Below are positions 33,001-55,740 of a DNA stretch of 64,000 bases, piece by piece. The stretch lies in contig OX637344.1 in the NCBI GenBank assembly GCA_951799405.1, positions 12,462,001 through 12,526,000 of the forward strand, written 5' to 3'. Origin of the DNA: Agapetus fuscipes. Its lineage: Eukaryota > Arthropoda > Insecta > Trichoptera > Glossosomatidae. Both the position numbers and the translations under genes were made by a program. The notes beneath the pieces are model-generated. The model saw only the letters and a list, made by a program, of their open reading frames with translations, did not search any database and was not told the origin of the DNA. Position 1 is the stretch's first letter; each line of letters begins with the position of its first letter.

Positions 33001-34443
33001 AAAGTATATCAGTTATTGTCTCACCTTGGATTCATTTATAATTCATTATTGTTTAGACATTGACAGTAAAGCCATTTAACACTGCTCAGCTAACAGTTGG
33101 ATGAGTGCTTGCATTTCATGCCAAGAGCTCGGGTTCAAATCCCACCAAGGGTGTCAGAAATGATATCCTGTTTCGCTGTTTATTTCAAACCCAAGATAAA
33201 ATACCGATTAAGTATACTCAGTCTTCACAAGAAATGAGTAGCAGTCCCCTTGGGAGCTGGGAAACCCTCACTTCAACTGAAGTGGTTGGTGTAAGGCCGC
33301 CCCCTTACTTGTAAAAATAAGTATGTTCCACTTGCCAAATGCGACCCTTTCGTGAAGAATGTAGCAAGAAGTTACACTACATGTGTAGCTTAGTCACATT
33401 TAGCTGTTTTTGTAAAAAAAGTTTTGTAAATAAAGCATTACTAGGTTCTTTTGTGAGCTATCCTGTATCTTTTAAGGGCAGTCGATGTTTTAAGCAGAGC
33501 CACCACTACGCAGGAGGCCCTGGATATAACTGCATAGTCAAATAGTGTGCTGCTTCCAGTGAATCAAAATCAAATCATGGTTCTCATATTGCTTTCTATC
33601 ATTATATCAGTTAAGAGATAGTGAAAATATACCTGTCTTGTACAGCTTTATTTACTCTTAGAACTGCCAGCCTTCTTCCGTCCACTGCAGGTTGTAGGGC
33701 TCTTCAATTTTCTTCCACATCTTTCTATCCCAAGCTAACCAAACCCATTGTTTTCCCATTAACTGGGCAATATTGTCGGCCCACCTTTTGACGGGTCTCC
33801 CAACACTTTTGTTCTCCCATGGTCTCGATTCGAGGAATCTGCAAGCCTACCTGCCGTCTTCTCACATTACTATGTGATTAGCCCATTGTTAATTAAGCTT
33901 GGAGACTTTATCAATCATTTTTTCAAGTTTTGTTTGTTGAATTCATTTTGTATGTTGTCTCCAAAGTTTTACTTTGATAAACAATATTGCATTTTATACT
34001 GTAGAGTTGTTTTGAGGAATCTTCTATCGGAAGCTTCAGATCCAACAGACCACAGCAACAAATCCCAGAAAGCAATTCACCTGGATGAGCAGCCAGCCGT
34101 ATAAGCCTAACACTCATTATTGCATGTGTTACCACAAGTCAGCTTTTCCATTATGTCTTAGGCTCTCCATCCCAACATCACGTCCTGGGGCTCTCTCCTC
34201 CGACTTTACGGCACCCGCTCCATCAAGAGTTTCAAGGAGAAGAAGCAGGAAGAGCAGGAGATCACCCTGTTGCAGTCCCGGGCTGCCGTCAACCAGCCCA
34301 ACTACGCCATCTTGGATAAGCTCCGCATCGAGATGGCCAAACTGAGAGACCGCGACTTAGAAATCACCCCGATAGGGACTATGACCATGCAAGAGGACCT
34401 GCCTACCCACTCTGGCTCAAATCTCAACAATGTAGACTTGTGA
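24031..34443 (+). CDS. pasha: Pasha/DGCR8: Microprocessor complex subunit
   Basis: Pasha binds primary microRNA hairpins as the partner of Drosha in the nucleus. Ten coding exons: 24031-24469, 25126-25254, 25749-25891, 26359-26876, 27487-27620, 28758-28892, 29517-29719, 30541-30678, 32884-33003, 34162-34443. Phases agree throughout, giving about 746 residues (human DGCR8 773). Seen: an acidic Glu/Asp-rich N-terminus; the WW-like/heme region ([30 protein letters not shown], and AIPCLSYRR with the conserved Pro-Cys of the heme site); [10 protein letters not shown]; first dsRBD ([53 protein letters not shown]); second dsRBD ([37 protein letters not shown]); then [15 protein letters not shown] and the C-terminal Drosha-binding region. 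The exon 2 donor (AAG|GTTTCA) is weak, and the end of exon 7 (29719) is the least certain boundary. In human DGCR8 loop binding relieves DGCR8 messenger cleavage feedback; no such hairpin was identified here. Confidence 0.95.
24502..24715 (+). repeat. Repeat G copy 1 (pasha intron 1)
   Basis: Begins TTTAACCTTTTCGTTTCTGA and matches 28285-28490 along its length (CTGAATATTCAGGCTATATA, AAGCACATTTTCG, ACATTTATTG, ATTCAAGAAC, ATCACAAAGG, CACTTGCAG). Both copies lie in pasha introns in the same orientation. Confidence 0.65.
24750..25055 (+). repeat. SINE4 copy
   Basis: Plus-oriented: head AGGTCCGTAATCAAGTGGTA, B-box-like GGGTTTGAATCCCAGCGG, body with ACAATTCATATACC, CTTGAGAATTGGTGC, and 3' ATCCTAATATTATTATTATT. 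It lies in pasha intron 1. Confidence 0.8.
25322..25470. mobile_element. MITE D copy, decayed
   Basis: Starts ATAATGGACTCGGCACATAT and includes AGGTTGCTAGGAAAGAGGAC and CACCTAGACCTGTGACGTCA in the inverse order of the motifs at 34562. Located in pasha intron 2. Confidence 0.5.
26905..27110. mobile_element. MITE C, uninterrupted copy
   Basis: Contains AGTGCATTCACAGAGTGAAA, TTTTAATTAAAAAAACTTTT, then an inverted pair: ATAGTTTTATTTTCACATTT before and AAATGTGAAAATAAAACTAC after, around CCTCTGAAGATGGACGG and GTCCGATAGCGCTTAGGC. This is the empty-site relative of the copy split by piggyBac at 30823-32690. It lies in pasha intron 4. Confidence 0.75.
27742..28045 (+). repeat. SINE4 copy
   Basis: Plus-oriented: head TTGGTCCGTAGTCTAAGGGT, TGGGTTTGATTCCCAAAG, body through CTCAACAAAGAAATCATCC and TAATATTATTATTATC at the 3' end. 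Located in pasha intron 5. Confidence 0.8.
28170..28690. repeat. Repeat G copy 2 with neighbouring segment shared with 48690-49060
   Basis: 28285-28490 matches 24502-24715. The flanking parts (TTCTGAGAAAAGAACAAAAA ATCAATG near 28190, and CCGTGGTAGTCAACGTGTTA at 28647) have counterparts, in inverse order, at 48690-49060 (CACGTTGACTGCCATGG, CAATTTAAAACTG, GCATTGATTTTTTGTTCTTT). These may be parts of one non-autonomous element with TTAA-type ends; boundaries are not fixed. Confidence 0.45.
28915..29050. mobile_element. MITE C-like fragment
   Basis: TTAGAGTTTGTGTATTTACA, CAGTGAAAATTCATTTTTAT and GTTTTATTTTCACAATTTGA, close to the copy at 45647-45900 but lacking its second arm. Confidence 0.55.
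29051..29335 (+). pseudogene. Pogo/Tigger-like DNA transposon remnant
   Basis: Begins TTACAGTGGAATCTCTCTTA ACGAACG, the style of terminus found in pogo/Tigger elements of the Tc1/mariner superfamily. Downstream a short frame reads [17 protein letters not shown], resembling the end of a pogo DDE transposase. There is no complete transposase. It lies in pasha intron 6. Confidence 0.4.
29847..30090 (+). repeat. Repeat A copy, near full length
   Basis: ACTTATAGGTTGGTATGAGG through TTGCAACTTAGATTATAGAT with an AGATAGATAGA tail, in pasha intron 7. Confidence 0.85.
30110..30255. mobile_element. Small inverted-repeat element
   Basis: TTTGAGTTTATTTTTTACAC at one side faces GTTCAAAATAAACTCAAAAA at the other, around ACACCTGAAGATGGGAGGTA. 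The layout resembles MITE C, with another sequence. Located in pasha intron 7. Confidence 0.5.
31487..31626 (+). pseudogene. piggyBac transposase N-terminal fragment
   Basis: [20 protein letters not shown], then acidic residues to IIESES, where Repeat A sequence takes over (residues after about 46 are repeat-derived). The DDD catalytic core and Cys-rich C-terminus are missing. A possible terminal exon with acceptor TTTGTTGCAG at 32201 (reading [13 protein letters not shown] stop) is noted, but its link is unproven. Confidence 0.6.
31628..32152 (+). repeat. Repeat A copy split by a SINE4, inside piggyBac
   Basis: 31628-31725 (TCAATGCCACCCCTGCTTCA) and 32022-32152 (TTTGCGGTATTTCC... ATCTTAGATTTAGA) are halves of one plus-oriented Repeat A. 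31728-32020 is a minus-oriented SINE4 (head ACCGGTCGGTAGTCCAAATG). This gives four nested layers: MITE C, piggyBac, Repeat A, SINE4. Confidence 0.7.
32691..32850 (+). repeat. SINE4 3' part
   Basis: ATCATAAACCTTTACCTAAG through CTTGAGGTGTGATACACAC and TATTATTATTAATG, lacking the head, ending 30 bp before pasha exon 9. Confidence 0.7.
33083..33395 (+). repeat. SINE3 copy
   Basis: Plus-oriented: head ACTGCTCAGCTAACAGTTGG (decayed), GGGTTCAAATCCCACCAAGG, GATATCCTGTTTCGCTG, CAGTCTTCACAAGAAATGAG, TGTAGCTTAGTC. Located in pasha intron 9. Confidence 0.75.
33650..33860 (-). repeat. LINE reverse transcriptase C-terminal fragment (third family)
   Basis: The minus strand reads [40 protein letters not shown] and [11 protein letters not shown], matching the GRPxxRWxDD...W..A.dR..W.... 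ending of non-LTR reverse transcriptases. Frames are imperfect. Located in pasha intron 9. Confidence 0.6.
34009..34100. repeat. Hairpin element H fragment
   Basis: ATCGGAAGCTTCAGATCCAA CAGACCACAGCAACAAATC matches one arm of the inverted repeat at 60825-61062. It lies 60 bp before pasha exon 10. Confidence 0.5.
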
Positions 34444-36356
34444 TTGTAAATGGAACCGAATCTTATGTATATTATGCTCATCAATATTTTCATAGCTACA
34501 TTTATATTGCATGTGACAAGTTATAAGAATGGAGTCGGAAATTTTGCTCACCGGATATGTCACAGGTCTAGGTGACTAGGACCCTTAGCAATCAAAAATA
34601 AAATATTATTTACCATTCTTCCAAGCAACCCAGCTTAGTGGCGTCACAATTTTGTCATCGATGTCATGTGTGTGTAATTCCATTGTATAAATTGTGCAGA
34701 TCATGATTACCCTGTGTGTATTTTGAAAGCTGGTGCCGATAAGAAAAAACAAATACCTGTGTGATAGGACATTTAATGTATTTTTTGCTATCTGTGTGAG
34801 TAGTACGTCTGAATCAGGGTTTGTGACCCTCTGAAGATATATGAACTATTTTGTTAAGATCACAAGGAAGTAAGGAAATCAAGAAATGAACTAATTTTCA
34901 CACGCATGCCTTTAGCACACGTCTAACTTCAATGCCTTTTTTAGTAAAATTTTAAGTGTCAGAAAATCTGAAATATTTTTTTGCAAGCGATACAATACAG
35001 TGCAATTCTATAATATAATGATTAAACGTCAGGTAGCAGTTTGAAAAATACCAAGCACCCTCAAGTGAGTCGCATAGAATCAAACACAGGAAGCTAAGAT
35101 TCTTCTAGATTGGCCCCTTTTGTTCTGCATGACTAACATGCTGGATATTCTTCTCTAGGGGCTTGACGGTGATGCATTGTTTTGTCCGGAGAGTCTTATG
35201 ATTATTTATAAATGATTTTCTGTTATAAAAACCTTCTTACAATGTCTTTTTAGATTCTTTCATGATTGCTTTGTAATAAATATTAATAAACTTTCATACA
35301 TACCTATTTTTGACCGAGTTCGCTGATGCAAAATCTCAACTTAATTTGCCGCTGTTACATATACAGATAATGAAACATAAGCTTCTACTGACTTAACAAT
35401 GGACAAACGTCGAGCATCTGAAGCCGCTGACGAAAGCCTTAAAACATTTTTAGTCTCAAATATGCTTAAAGAAAATTAGAATATATCCGCTACAGTTGAC
35501 TGAAAATTTATGTTAATTAAGTAGTTATTATTTATAATCCATCACTTTCTCAAACATCTTTTACATGTTATAATAACATTAATGTATTTTTGTTTTGTGT
35601 TATATAAGCAACAAAATTAAATACATACATACTTAAATGAATTAGGTTTTTTTAATTGCTACAATTGTTTTGTAGTTATAACTCATATTTTCAACCTGAT
35701 GTGTGATTCTTTTTATGTTACTTTGATATATTACATATGTAAAAAGCAATGAAATAAAACATATTGTTGTAATTACATTTTTTCTTTTTTATTTACCTTG
35801 AACAATGTTCTTTAGTGAATTATCATTGAAATAATAGGATGTAATTTCAGATACAAAACTAGGACTACAGATACAATGAACAGGTTGGCAAACTAGTTTT
35901 TTTTTAAATGAGGTAAAAGTAGAAAAACACAGATAATATCCTTTTCAGTGTATGCATCTGTATATCCTTAGCAAATCGGCTGGGTGATGACGCAATTCTG
36001 TAATTTTTTGGGAAATCTTAATAAACCTCGTCCATATTTTTTATTTTGGGTTTGAAATAAACACCTAAACGGGAAATAATTTCTGAAACTTTCAATGGGG
36101 ATGAAACCTTAGCCCTCTGGCATGAAATGTTTATCTGGGCTATAGGTACACCAAAACTATTTGAAACATTTAGTAAAAATAAATAAAAGCCTGCTCAATG
36201 AAACTTCATGCAAATGCAAAAATGCACTCACGCTCTTTTTGTTTAGGTAGGTACAATGTTTTGCTAAGTAAGCTAGCAACTAAAAACATATTTTTCACGG
36301 CTGGCCACCCCAAAAGTCAAACTTGAAAATAAGCAAATAGAAAAAGAAAAGTGAAA
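34444..36356. other. pasha 3' UTR, MITE D remnant, spacer and LRRC47 5' flank
   Basis: 34560-34690 is MITE D-like (CACAGGTCTAGGTGACTAGG, GCGTCACAATTTTG). Candidate AATAAA signals for pasha occur at 35275-35280 and about 35752. 36040-36150 is a SINE3 fragment (minus; TTTGGGTTTGAAATAAACAC). The rest is AT-rich and unrecognised. Confidence 0.45.
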
Positions 36357-48564
<12,208 letters not shown>

Positions 48565-49130
48565 TTTTTTCAAGTATCTGTAATGAGCCGTTGGACTGCT
48601 GTGGACGTGCATGTGTGCCATGAAAAGACTAGCACTCAGCAGTTGGCATCTTTGCATGTCATCAAACTTTATGATGTCTACCATCCGCCGTTTGACACGT
48701 TGACTGCCATGGAAATTTTCAGATATCTGGCCTAAAATGGCAATTTAAAACTGTAATTATAGTGCATAGTTATCATCAAAAAGCATAAATAAATAAAAAG
48801 TTCTTACGAATTATTATTCATTATTAATTTTTTATAATTATATTTTTTGTTTATCATAAATTTTCTGTTCATGCAAGCCGGCATTGATTTTTTGTTCTTT
48901 TCTCAGAAGTCATCTATCGATATTAGCACAGATATATTTTGAGTTTAATCATAGCTGCTCAAAAATGGCAAGTAAACACAGGACGGGATTACTCGTAGTT
49001 GGCGTCCTAGAAAAGAAAACAAATTTATGAGTTATCTCGTTTTTGGCAGTCAACGTGTTTATGTATTAAAAAAGTTAAAAAATATTCCTTGGGGTATATT
49101 CTTTGTATGGAACCAAAGATGGTAATCTAG
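48565..49130. other. LRRC47 3' UTR and shared repeat segment
   Basis: AATAAA signals at 48788-48797. 48690-49060 shares blocks with 28170-28690 in inverse order (CACGTTGACTGCCATGG, CATTGATTTTTTGTTCTTTT), so part of the 3' UTR may be repeat-derived. Confidence 0.45.
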
Positions 49131-49159
49131 GATTTTTTTGATAGTGAGTTAAATACGCT

Positions 49160-49405
49160 GGGATGGTCGCGGGAATAAGGCGTTGGTGCTCGAATTTGGG
49201 TTTTTGGCACAAACGCTGGTTCCAAACCCACCTGCGTCGTGTTCTATCGACAATAACTTTACCCCTGGTTCAACAGATGTCATTGGGTAGTTATAAATTA
49301 ATAATTCAATTAAAATTTTACAAAAGGAATTATTAACGTTAATACCTGTTTCTGGCCAGGCAAAATAGGTTGGTGAATTGCATTCCTCTTCACAAATCTA
49401 TTTTA
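49160..49405 (+). repeat. SINE2 copy
   Basis: Best full copy: head GGGATGGTCGCGGGAATAAG GCG, B-box-like TGGTTCCAAACCCACC, CGACAATAACTTTACCCCTG, CAGATGTCATTGGGTAGTTA, CCTGTTTCTGGCCAGGCAAA, TTGGTGAATTGCATTCC and an A-rich end. Confidence 0.7.
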
Positions 49406-49426
49406 AAAAAAGGAAAAGCAGAACAA

Positions 49427-49752
49427 CAACTAAGCTACACATATAGTGTAACTTCTTGCCGCGTTATCCCTGAAGGGGTCGCATGTGGCGAGTTGAACCT
49501 ATTTATTTTTACAGGTAAGGGGGCCGGCCTTACGCCAACCACTTCAATTGAAGTGGTGTTTTCCCAGCTCCCGAGAGAGCTGGTACTCATTTCTTGTGAA
49601 GGCTGAGTTAACCTTGCCGGTATTATTATTTTGGGGTTTGAAATAAACACCGAAACGGGAAATCATTTCTGACACCCTCGCGCTCGGTGGGATTCGAACC
49701 CGAGCTCACGGCATGGAATGCAAGCACTCTAACAACTGAGCTATCGACCAGA
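49427..49752 (-). repeat. SINE3 copy, full length
   Basis: Minus-oriented: head GGTCGATAGCTCAGTTGTTA, GGGTTCGAATCCCACCGAGC, GTCAGAAATGATTTCCCG, TCTCGGGAGCTGGGAAAACA, CCGGCCCCCTTACCTG, GTGTAGCTTAGTTG. Confidence 0.8.
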
Positions 49753-50149
49753 AAATTACAATTTATCCAATTTACAAAAAAATCATAGATTTCTGACTTT
49801 GATTCTATAATATGATTCATAGATGCTGACAAATTTTTGCAACTAAGGGATATTGCATTTGAAATAGATAGTTTTTGATACTTTTTATACTTTCTATTCC
49901 TTTATTTATTTTGTCTTGCTAAAAGTCTTAAATTCACATTATCTAAGTTGCACTATAAACTGCCATCATAATGTCACAGTTTAAAATCCAGTGTACAATT
50001 TGTGATATTTCGTTAACCATACTACATACAATATTATACTTCTGCTCATTTGATCTATAAATTAATATTTTATTATCCAAATACTGTTGTTTAATTTAAT
50101 GAATACAAAAAAAGTGCTACTAATAGACAAATTTGCAAAGAGCTATATA

Positions 50150-50440
50150 GCATCTATGAAGCTCCCAGGCTCTCTGTACATGCTAAATTAAACAGATGGG
50201 TCGGACATGTGCAAAGAATGCCGTCTGGGTACCAAAAAGGATCCTTGAGGGGCATCCGGGTGGGAAAAGAAGAGTTGGCAGACCTAGGCTGAGATGGGAG
50301 GATGAGGTGAGGAAGGATGCAAACCAACTACTACAGGTGACAGATAGAAAAGCCGCAGCGGTGGACAGGAGGAGCTGGAGGCGAAGGCTCGATATAAGCT
50401 GTAGGGCCATCGAAGAAGACTGGACAAATTTTAAAATACA
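50150..50440 (+). repeat. LINE reverse transcriptase C-terminal fragment (fourth family)
   Basis: RWVGHVQRMPSG in one frame, then after a frameshift GKRRVGRPRLRWEDEVRKDA and RRSWRRRLDISC. This is the GHVxRM…GRPxLRWxDxVxKD signature of I/Jockey-type elements. Decayed and non-functional. Confidence 0.65.
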
Positions 50441-50454
50441 TTTTTGTTCTTGGG

Positions 50455-50760
50455 GTGCAAACATGGCATGTCTACGTGACTAAAAAAACTTAGCAATGGA
50501 TAAAAAAATATTTGTTTGCATTTTCCCTAGTAATCGGGCTGTGTGATATCACAATTTTATTTTCTATCGAGTTTGTTCAGAGCCCATTTAGACATCTTTT
50601 TTGATGTAATATTTTGTTGGAAAACATGAATTTTAGCAGTTCTTTTTTGCAATTCTACAAGCACGACCCAATTACTGGAAGGAATAAAACGCCAATCTTT
50701 GATAAAGGTAAATGATTTTTTCAACCCAGCAAGCGGACACAATACTTTGTGTTCCACTCC
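50455..50760. mobile_element. MITE D remnant followed by SINE4 fragment
   Basis: 50455-50590: CTACGTGACTAAAAAAACTT, TTTCCCTAGTAATCGGGC, GATATCACAATTTTATTTTC, GTTTGTTCAGAGCCCATTT. 50640-50760: SINE4 body (minus; GATAAAGGTAAATGATTTTT, CAACCCAGC, TTGTGTTCCACTCC). Confidence 0.5.
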
Positions 50761-51099
50761 CTTACAATGATTCCTTCCTACAGAGGTGGCTGGACGAAAT
50801 CAAGGGAACTGCAGGCAGAGGATGGCTGAACACAGCAGTCAATAAACAAACATGGAGAATATTTGAGGAGGCCTACGTCCAGGAGTGGACTGAGGAAGAA
50901 AGGAAGGATGAGTTCACAAGACTAGGACCCTTCATAATCTTATCCCTGGACCCTCCTCCATTGTTTCTTAGTATTTAAGCTCTATGCAGAGACCCCTGTT
51001 ATAGCTCTGGTACATTATGGTTCCATCGTTGAAACACATGAAACTTGAGTCAGTAAATATGCAAGGAGAGTACAGTGAAGGGTCAATAATTATCATGTC

Positions 51100-51310
51100 G
51101 CTGGTATGGTCAAGCGGATAAAGCATTTACACTGGAATTAGCGTTATTGAAACAAACGCAAGTTTGAATCTTGTTGTGTTCTATCACTGATAACTTTGAC
51201 CCCGGTTCAACAGATGCCTTAAAATATAAAGTAAGGAATTATTAATTGACAATGTTTCTAGCTTAGCAAAGTAGGCTGGTGAGTTGCATTTCTTTTCACA
51301 AATTCATTGA
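51100..51310 (+). repeat. SINE2 copy
   Basis: Head CTGGTATGGTCAAGCGGATA AAGC (A-box-like TGGTCAAGCGGAT), CAAGTTTGAATCTTGTTG, CTGATAACTTTGACCCCGG, 3' GTAGGCTGGTGAGTTGCATT. Resembles a Ser/Leu-type tRNA 5' end. Confidence 0.7.
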
Positions 51311-51489
51311 AAAAACATACATCAAATTATTTAATGCTGCCCCCTTTCCATTGTTCTACTTAATATGAAATACCTACGTGGAATATGGAATACATTTTCA
51401 CTTTTAATAAGAAAAGATAACTAAGAAAAGTAAGTACTTTTTTTTTTTTAATTAAGTATATTTCTTCCGAAAGATTATAATATTTTCAT

Positions 51490-52022
51490 TTCAAATGATT
51501 TTCTTTCCTGCTGCGTTCCCACCATGATAATACGTTTGGAAGCTAGTTGGCTGGCCTGTGGAGAGATGCCGCTCACACGCTACTAGTCGCGCGAGAACGA
51601 GAGGCGAGAGCGGCAAGTAGCGGCGGGCATTACCAAATATGGCGTTGGTCGGTTTTTCGGCCCAGCCCGCTAGTTTCTCCATTAACAGGGAGTATTTTAT
51701 TTAAAATAATCCGGTTGTTGTGCGCGACGACTTTTCCGATAACTGTGATAAATTAAAAAGCTATTTTATTAAACCTAGTGTATGTGTAACGTAAGATTAA
51801 AATAGTAAGTATCGAATTGGACAATTTAAATTTTGTTGTCAGTTTGGTTAGCTGTCAATCCTGTGGGGTTATTTGGGTCAGGGAAGCTTTCCGTTTTGAG
51901 GTTATGATCCAAAATTAGGTATCCTTCTGTAGTGATGTGTGAAATCTGTATGTGCCGTGAATGAAACCACTAAATGGTTTGTTGTTTAACACGTCGTTAA
52001 GTTATCATTTTATTTTTTTTAG
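51490..52022 (+). promoter_or_regulatory. Coronin 5' region: GC-richer promoter and 5' UTR
   Basis: 51540-51690 is CpG-richer than its surroundings (AGTCGCGCGAGAACGAGAGG, GGCAAGTAGCGGCGGGC). A consensus donor (ATA|GTAAGT) at 51808 and the acceptor TTTTTTTTAG at 52022 suggest a non-coding first exon ending near 51807. No TATA box was seen. Confidence 0.5.
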
Positions 52023-52244
<222 letters not shown>

Positions 52245-52302
52245 TAGGTTATGTCGCGGAGGCTGTGGAGCCCTGGCCGGCACTGTGATAAATAATAATA
52301 TT

Positions 52303-52595
52303 AGCGTGATTTATTTGGTGAGCGCTGTTTTTGTGTGTATCACACCTCAAGAGCCCTCTGCGAGCTTGGTCGTCGCTGTAGAAAGCGCCAATTCTCAAGC
52401 AAGACTCAGTTCCAGGAAGGCTGGATGGACCTTTAGTGACCGGTCTTTGGTAAAGGTATAAGAATTTTTCACCCAGCGAAGAGCATGTTTGAAAATATAA
52501 ATGGTATATTATTTGTGCTCCGCCGGGATTCGGACCCACAACCTCCCATTTACGAGTCAGAAGTGTTAACCACTGGACTACGAACCGGTCTAGTG
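52303..52595 (-). repeat. SINE4 copy
   Basis: Minus-oriented: head GACCGGTTCGTAGTCCAGTG, GGTCCGAATCCCGGCGGAGC, body, and ACCAAATAAATCACGCTAAT with TATTATTATT at the 3' end. No 5S-like segment at its head side. Located in coronin intron 1, 85 bp after the exon. Confidence 0.8.
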
Positions 52596-52609
52596 GATAC
52601 TTTCTTAAA

Positions 52610-52723
52610 TAAAACAGACTCGGCACAAATTTTAATTAAGTTTTTTTTTCTCGGCGCGCAAACGTCACACTTGTATGGGATTACGGTCCTTGGCAACCAT
52701 TTTTTTTAACTAGCAACTCGATT
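52610..52723. mobile_element. MITE D remnant
   Basis: AAACAGACTCGGCACAAATT, AACGTCACACTTGTATGGGA, TTACGGTCCTTGGCAACC. One arm only. Confidence 0.5.
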
Positions 52724-52955
52724 TTCCTTGACCTATAAGTTGGTATAAGGCTGACCACCCATACTGTAAAAAAATGGTTCACTTTTCCAATGTAACCCCT
52801 GTTTCAGGGAAGGTCGGCAGGAGTTGCAGGGTGTATGTTTATTTGAGATTCGGGTTTTTATATTGTAGGACTACATGCGGCATGTTTAAGCGCGAACTTA
52901 TACATGTCTGCTTGTAAAAATGCGTTTAATATTAATCTTAAATGATATATATCTT
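52724..52955 (+). repeat. Repeat A copy
   Basis: TTCCTTGACCTATAAGTTGG through TTTAATATTAATCTTAAATG; the last tail bases are lost. Confidence 0.8.
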
Positions 52956-53399
52956 AAGCTATTGGACGTTTGTTACAGTGGGAAAATGTAGACGTATATT
53001 ATGTCTATTATATTGGTGGATGAATAAATCATTAATCGATGATTAATGATGCTGGAATAAAAAAATATTATTATTATTATAGGAAACGTAACCTTGTTTA
53101 TTAAATTTGATAAGGCGCTTTATTTTAACAGTTGACCACATAGGTTTTCCTTTTTGATATCCAACAATTGTGGTTATCGATAGCCTCTTTTTGTACAAAT
53201 ATTCACAGTATAGATTTCAATACAACATCATAATGATTATAATCGCAATTTGCACCTGTGTTTGTTGATTATTTTGATAATTTTAACAGAAAATCTTTCA
53301 CTGCAATGTTCTTGTTTTGGCATTTGAGTATTATAGTATAAGCACTTATCTATGGTTTGAATTCTCACTTTGTTTTGAATTCTCATTCCAAATTCAAAT

Positions 53400-53720
53400 A
53401 TTGAGGTCGGAACATTTCACATCAGACGTCAGTATTGTATCGGACTGCAGTCATTAGCAACCACTATGAAAATATTTGTACGTCTTTTCCTTAGCAACCT
53501 GGCCAGGTGACGACACTACATTGTCTATGCCAATTCACGTGCGGACCTCGGTTAAAAACGTTCTACAACATTTTTTAATTTGGAACTTTTTTCTCAGCGA
53601 GCATACCTCATTCTTGTAGGGGTTTACCATGCTTAGAAACCGATAACAAAGTATTTGTTTTGCCGTTGATCTAGCAACCCGGTCGGGTGACGACACATTT
53701 TTGCATCGATATAAATATAT
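53400..53720. mobile_element. Two MITE D remnants
   Basis: 53400-53545 (GACGTCAGTATTGTATCGGA, TTTTCCTTAGCAACCTGGCC, GTGACGACACTACATTGTC) and 53590-53720 (GATCTAGCAACCCGGTCGGG, TGACGACACATTTTTGC). Both resemble the 19757 copy, with diverged ends. Confidence 0.45.
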
Positions 53721-54530
53721 ATTTTATTTAGATCAATGCATTTTTGTCTCTCGATTTATGTACGGACTTTATTTCAAACAGTTTTCGTACAAACAACCGC
53801 TCGAACAACCCTATACACTAAATTTATGAAATGTTTTATCAACAGTTATGGCTTTTACATAACTAATAAATTCAGGCAGAAATATTTTTACAAAGAGAAC
53901 AAAAATGTATTCATACTGTTTCAAGAATAGTTGTTTAATAGCCACGTACTTATTTACTTACTTAAATGGAAACGCATAAAATAACTGACACACCTGTTGC
54001 TTCTATTCAACAGTTTTCAGGATATATCAATACCTCAAAATAAAACTGAATAAGTGACATATTAAGCTAACATGGGTTTCTCAGATTAATGCACCTTTTT
54101 CCTATTTGCTGCGAGAGAAAACACAAAATGTGAAAATCCTGTAGTTTCTAAGTTGTTCATTAGTACTGCCTCATAATTAGTTCACTTCCTATGAAAAGTT
54201 ACACCCTATAAAATGTTTGATCCACGATTTCTCAAATCAGTGAACCAGCACTTATTCAGTTTTACCTTTAATGTGCCGATATTTACTAAATGTAAACAAA
54301 AAAAACTGTTAAGTAAATATTTTATTAATCATTTGTTTTTTCTAAATTTAGTACTTTTCTGCTTAGTTGTTGTTTTAAATATATTTAAGTACCTATATGA
54401 GATATATAATATTTTCCATAAATACCTAGCTTCAGTATGTGACATGGCCAGCAAGGTCATCACCGTGCACTTGGCTGCATCCAAATACCTACTGCACTTC
54501 TAATATTGTCTATGAAATGCTTGCACAATA
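53721..54530. other. Coronin intron, AT-rich, nothing recognised
   Basis: Several short open frames, none with family features. 54440-54503 translates to MASKVITVHLAASKYLLHF but has no convincing splice context. Confidence 0.4.
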
Positions 54531-54544
54531 TGTGGGTCAGTGTT

Positions 54545-54680
54545 CCTGGGTTGTCTACAATGGACTCGGCACAAATTTGAATTTGGAATCCTTTCCTCGA
54601 CGGTTCAACGTCATACTTGTATGGAACTACCGTCCTAAGCAACTTGTAATCAAATAAACATAAATTTGCAATTGTAATAA
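54545..54680. mobile_element. MITE D remnant
   Basis: CTACAATGGACTCGGCACAA, TTCAACGTCATACTTGTATG, GAACTACCGTCCTAAGCAAC. Left half only. A further MITE D right half is at about 55080-55135 (TTTTTTCCTTAGTAGGCTGG, GTGACGTCACAATATTGTC). Confidence 0.5.
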
Positions 54681-55148
54681 CTACACAGTTGTCCACTCCC
54701 AGTGAATGCAAAATTTATTTTATTTTCAACAAAACACTTTAGGCCGATAGTTTCCTTTTTGAATAAGAACAATATCAAAATTTAATTAAAACCTAAATTT
54801 CATCTTTACTCCAAAATAATAATAACCTTCTTAAATATTTATGTTTGTAACATGGCAGCAATCGTCCAATATGGATGAAGTGCCAAACTTAAAACAAAAA
54901 AAACTACACAGTTAGGTAATTAGATTTTCGTATATGTTAGAGTTAGACGAACTGTTATGGAATAACCTACACCATTCTCAAATTTCGTTGGTGACTTAGC
55001 CAACGACTTCAGGAGACACCCTCACTGTACGACGACTGAGGATGAACTCAAGCTTAAACCTAACGACAAAATATTAATTTGATTTTTTCCTTAGTAGGCT
55101 GGTCGTGTGACGTCACAATATTGTCTATGTCAATATTAATGTGCTTAT

Positions 55149-55252
55149 CAGCATTTGTAAGCGCGAACTACACGTGTTTGTTTGTGGGCATACATCTGAG
55201 AGCTTTGAATGAATATATCCTTGCAACTTAGATTATAGATTATAGATTATAA
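55149..55252 (+). repeat. Repeat A 3' fragment (second subfamily)
   Basis: GCATTTGTAAGCGCGAACTA, GTTTGTGGGCATACATCTGA, GAGCTTTGAATGAATATATC, CTTGCAACTTAGATTATAGA with three TTATAGA units. Same subfamily as 46403-46640, distinguished by CATCTGAGAGC. Confidence 0.8.
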
Positions 55253-55740
55253 ATTGATGGGATGGTCTGAAATGAATTCATTGTGCAATGTGATGGAATT
55301 ATGGGCCCTGCAACTTTTGATTGTTAACAATTCGGAGTGTGATCATCGTTACTTTAAAAAAAAAATAACAAAGCCGATTTCTGATATTGCTAAATTTTTT
55401 CGAGAAAAATCTGAAACTACTTAAATATTAATTTTCTAGAATAACGGTTTTCCACATTTTCTCAAAAAATATTCACATTATTAAAAATCGGCTTCTTGTG
55501 AGACTAAAACCTCTTGTGAGATGTAAAAATGTGCCACACAAAAACAACGATTGAAAATATGAAAAAAACGTGTTTTTTTTTCATATTATTTTGTGGTGAC
55601 ACTTTTTTAAGTAATATATTTTGTCAACCTTTTTAATTAAGATAAATAATCAATAAACACGCTTATTTGTTTCATTACTGTCACTCTTTTACTAAGATAA
55701 GACACTTCATATGTTTTTTACAGTTTTTTACTAAACGCCA

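Noticed and set aside
36351..36356. GTG start six bases upstream for LRRC47
   Set aside because: Eukaryotic initiation at the ATG of 36357 is far more likely.
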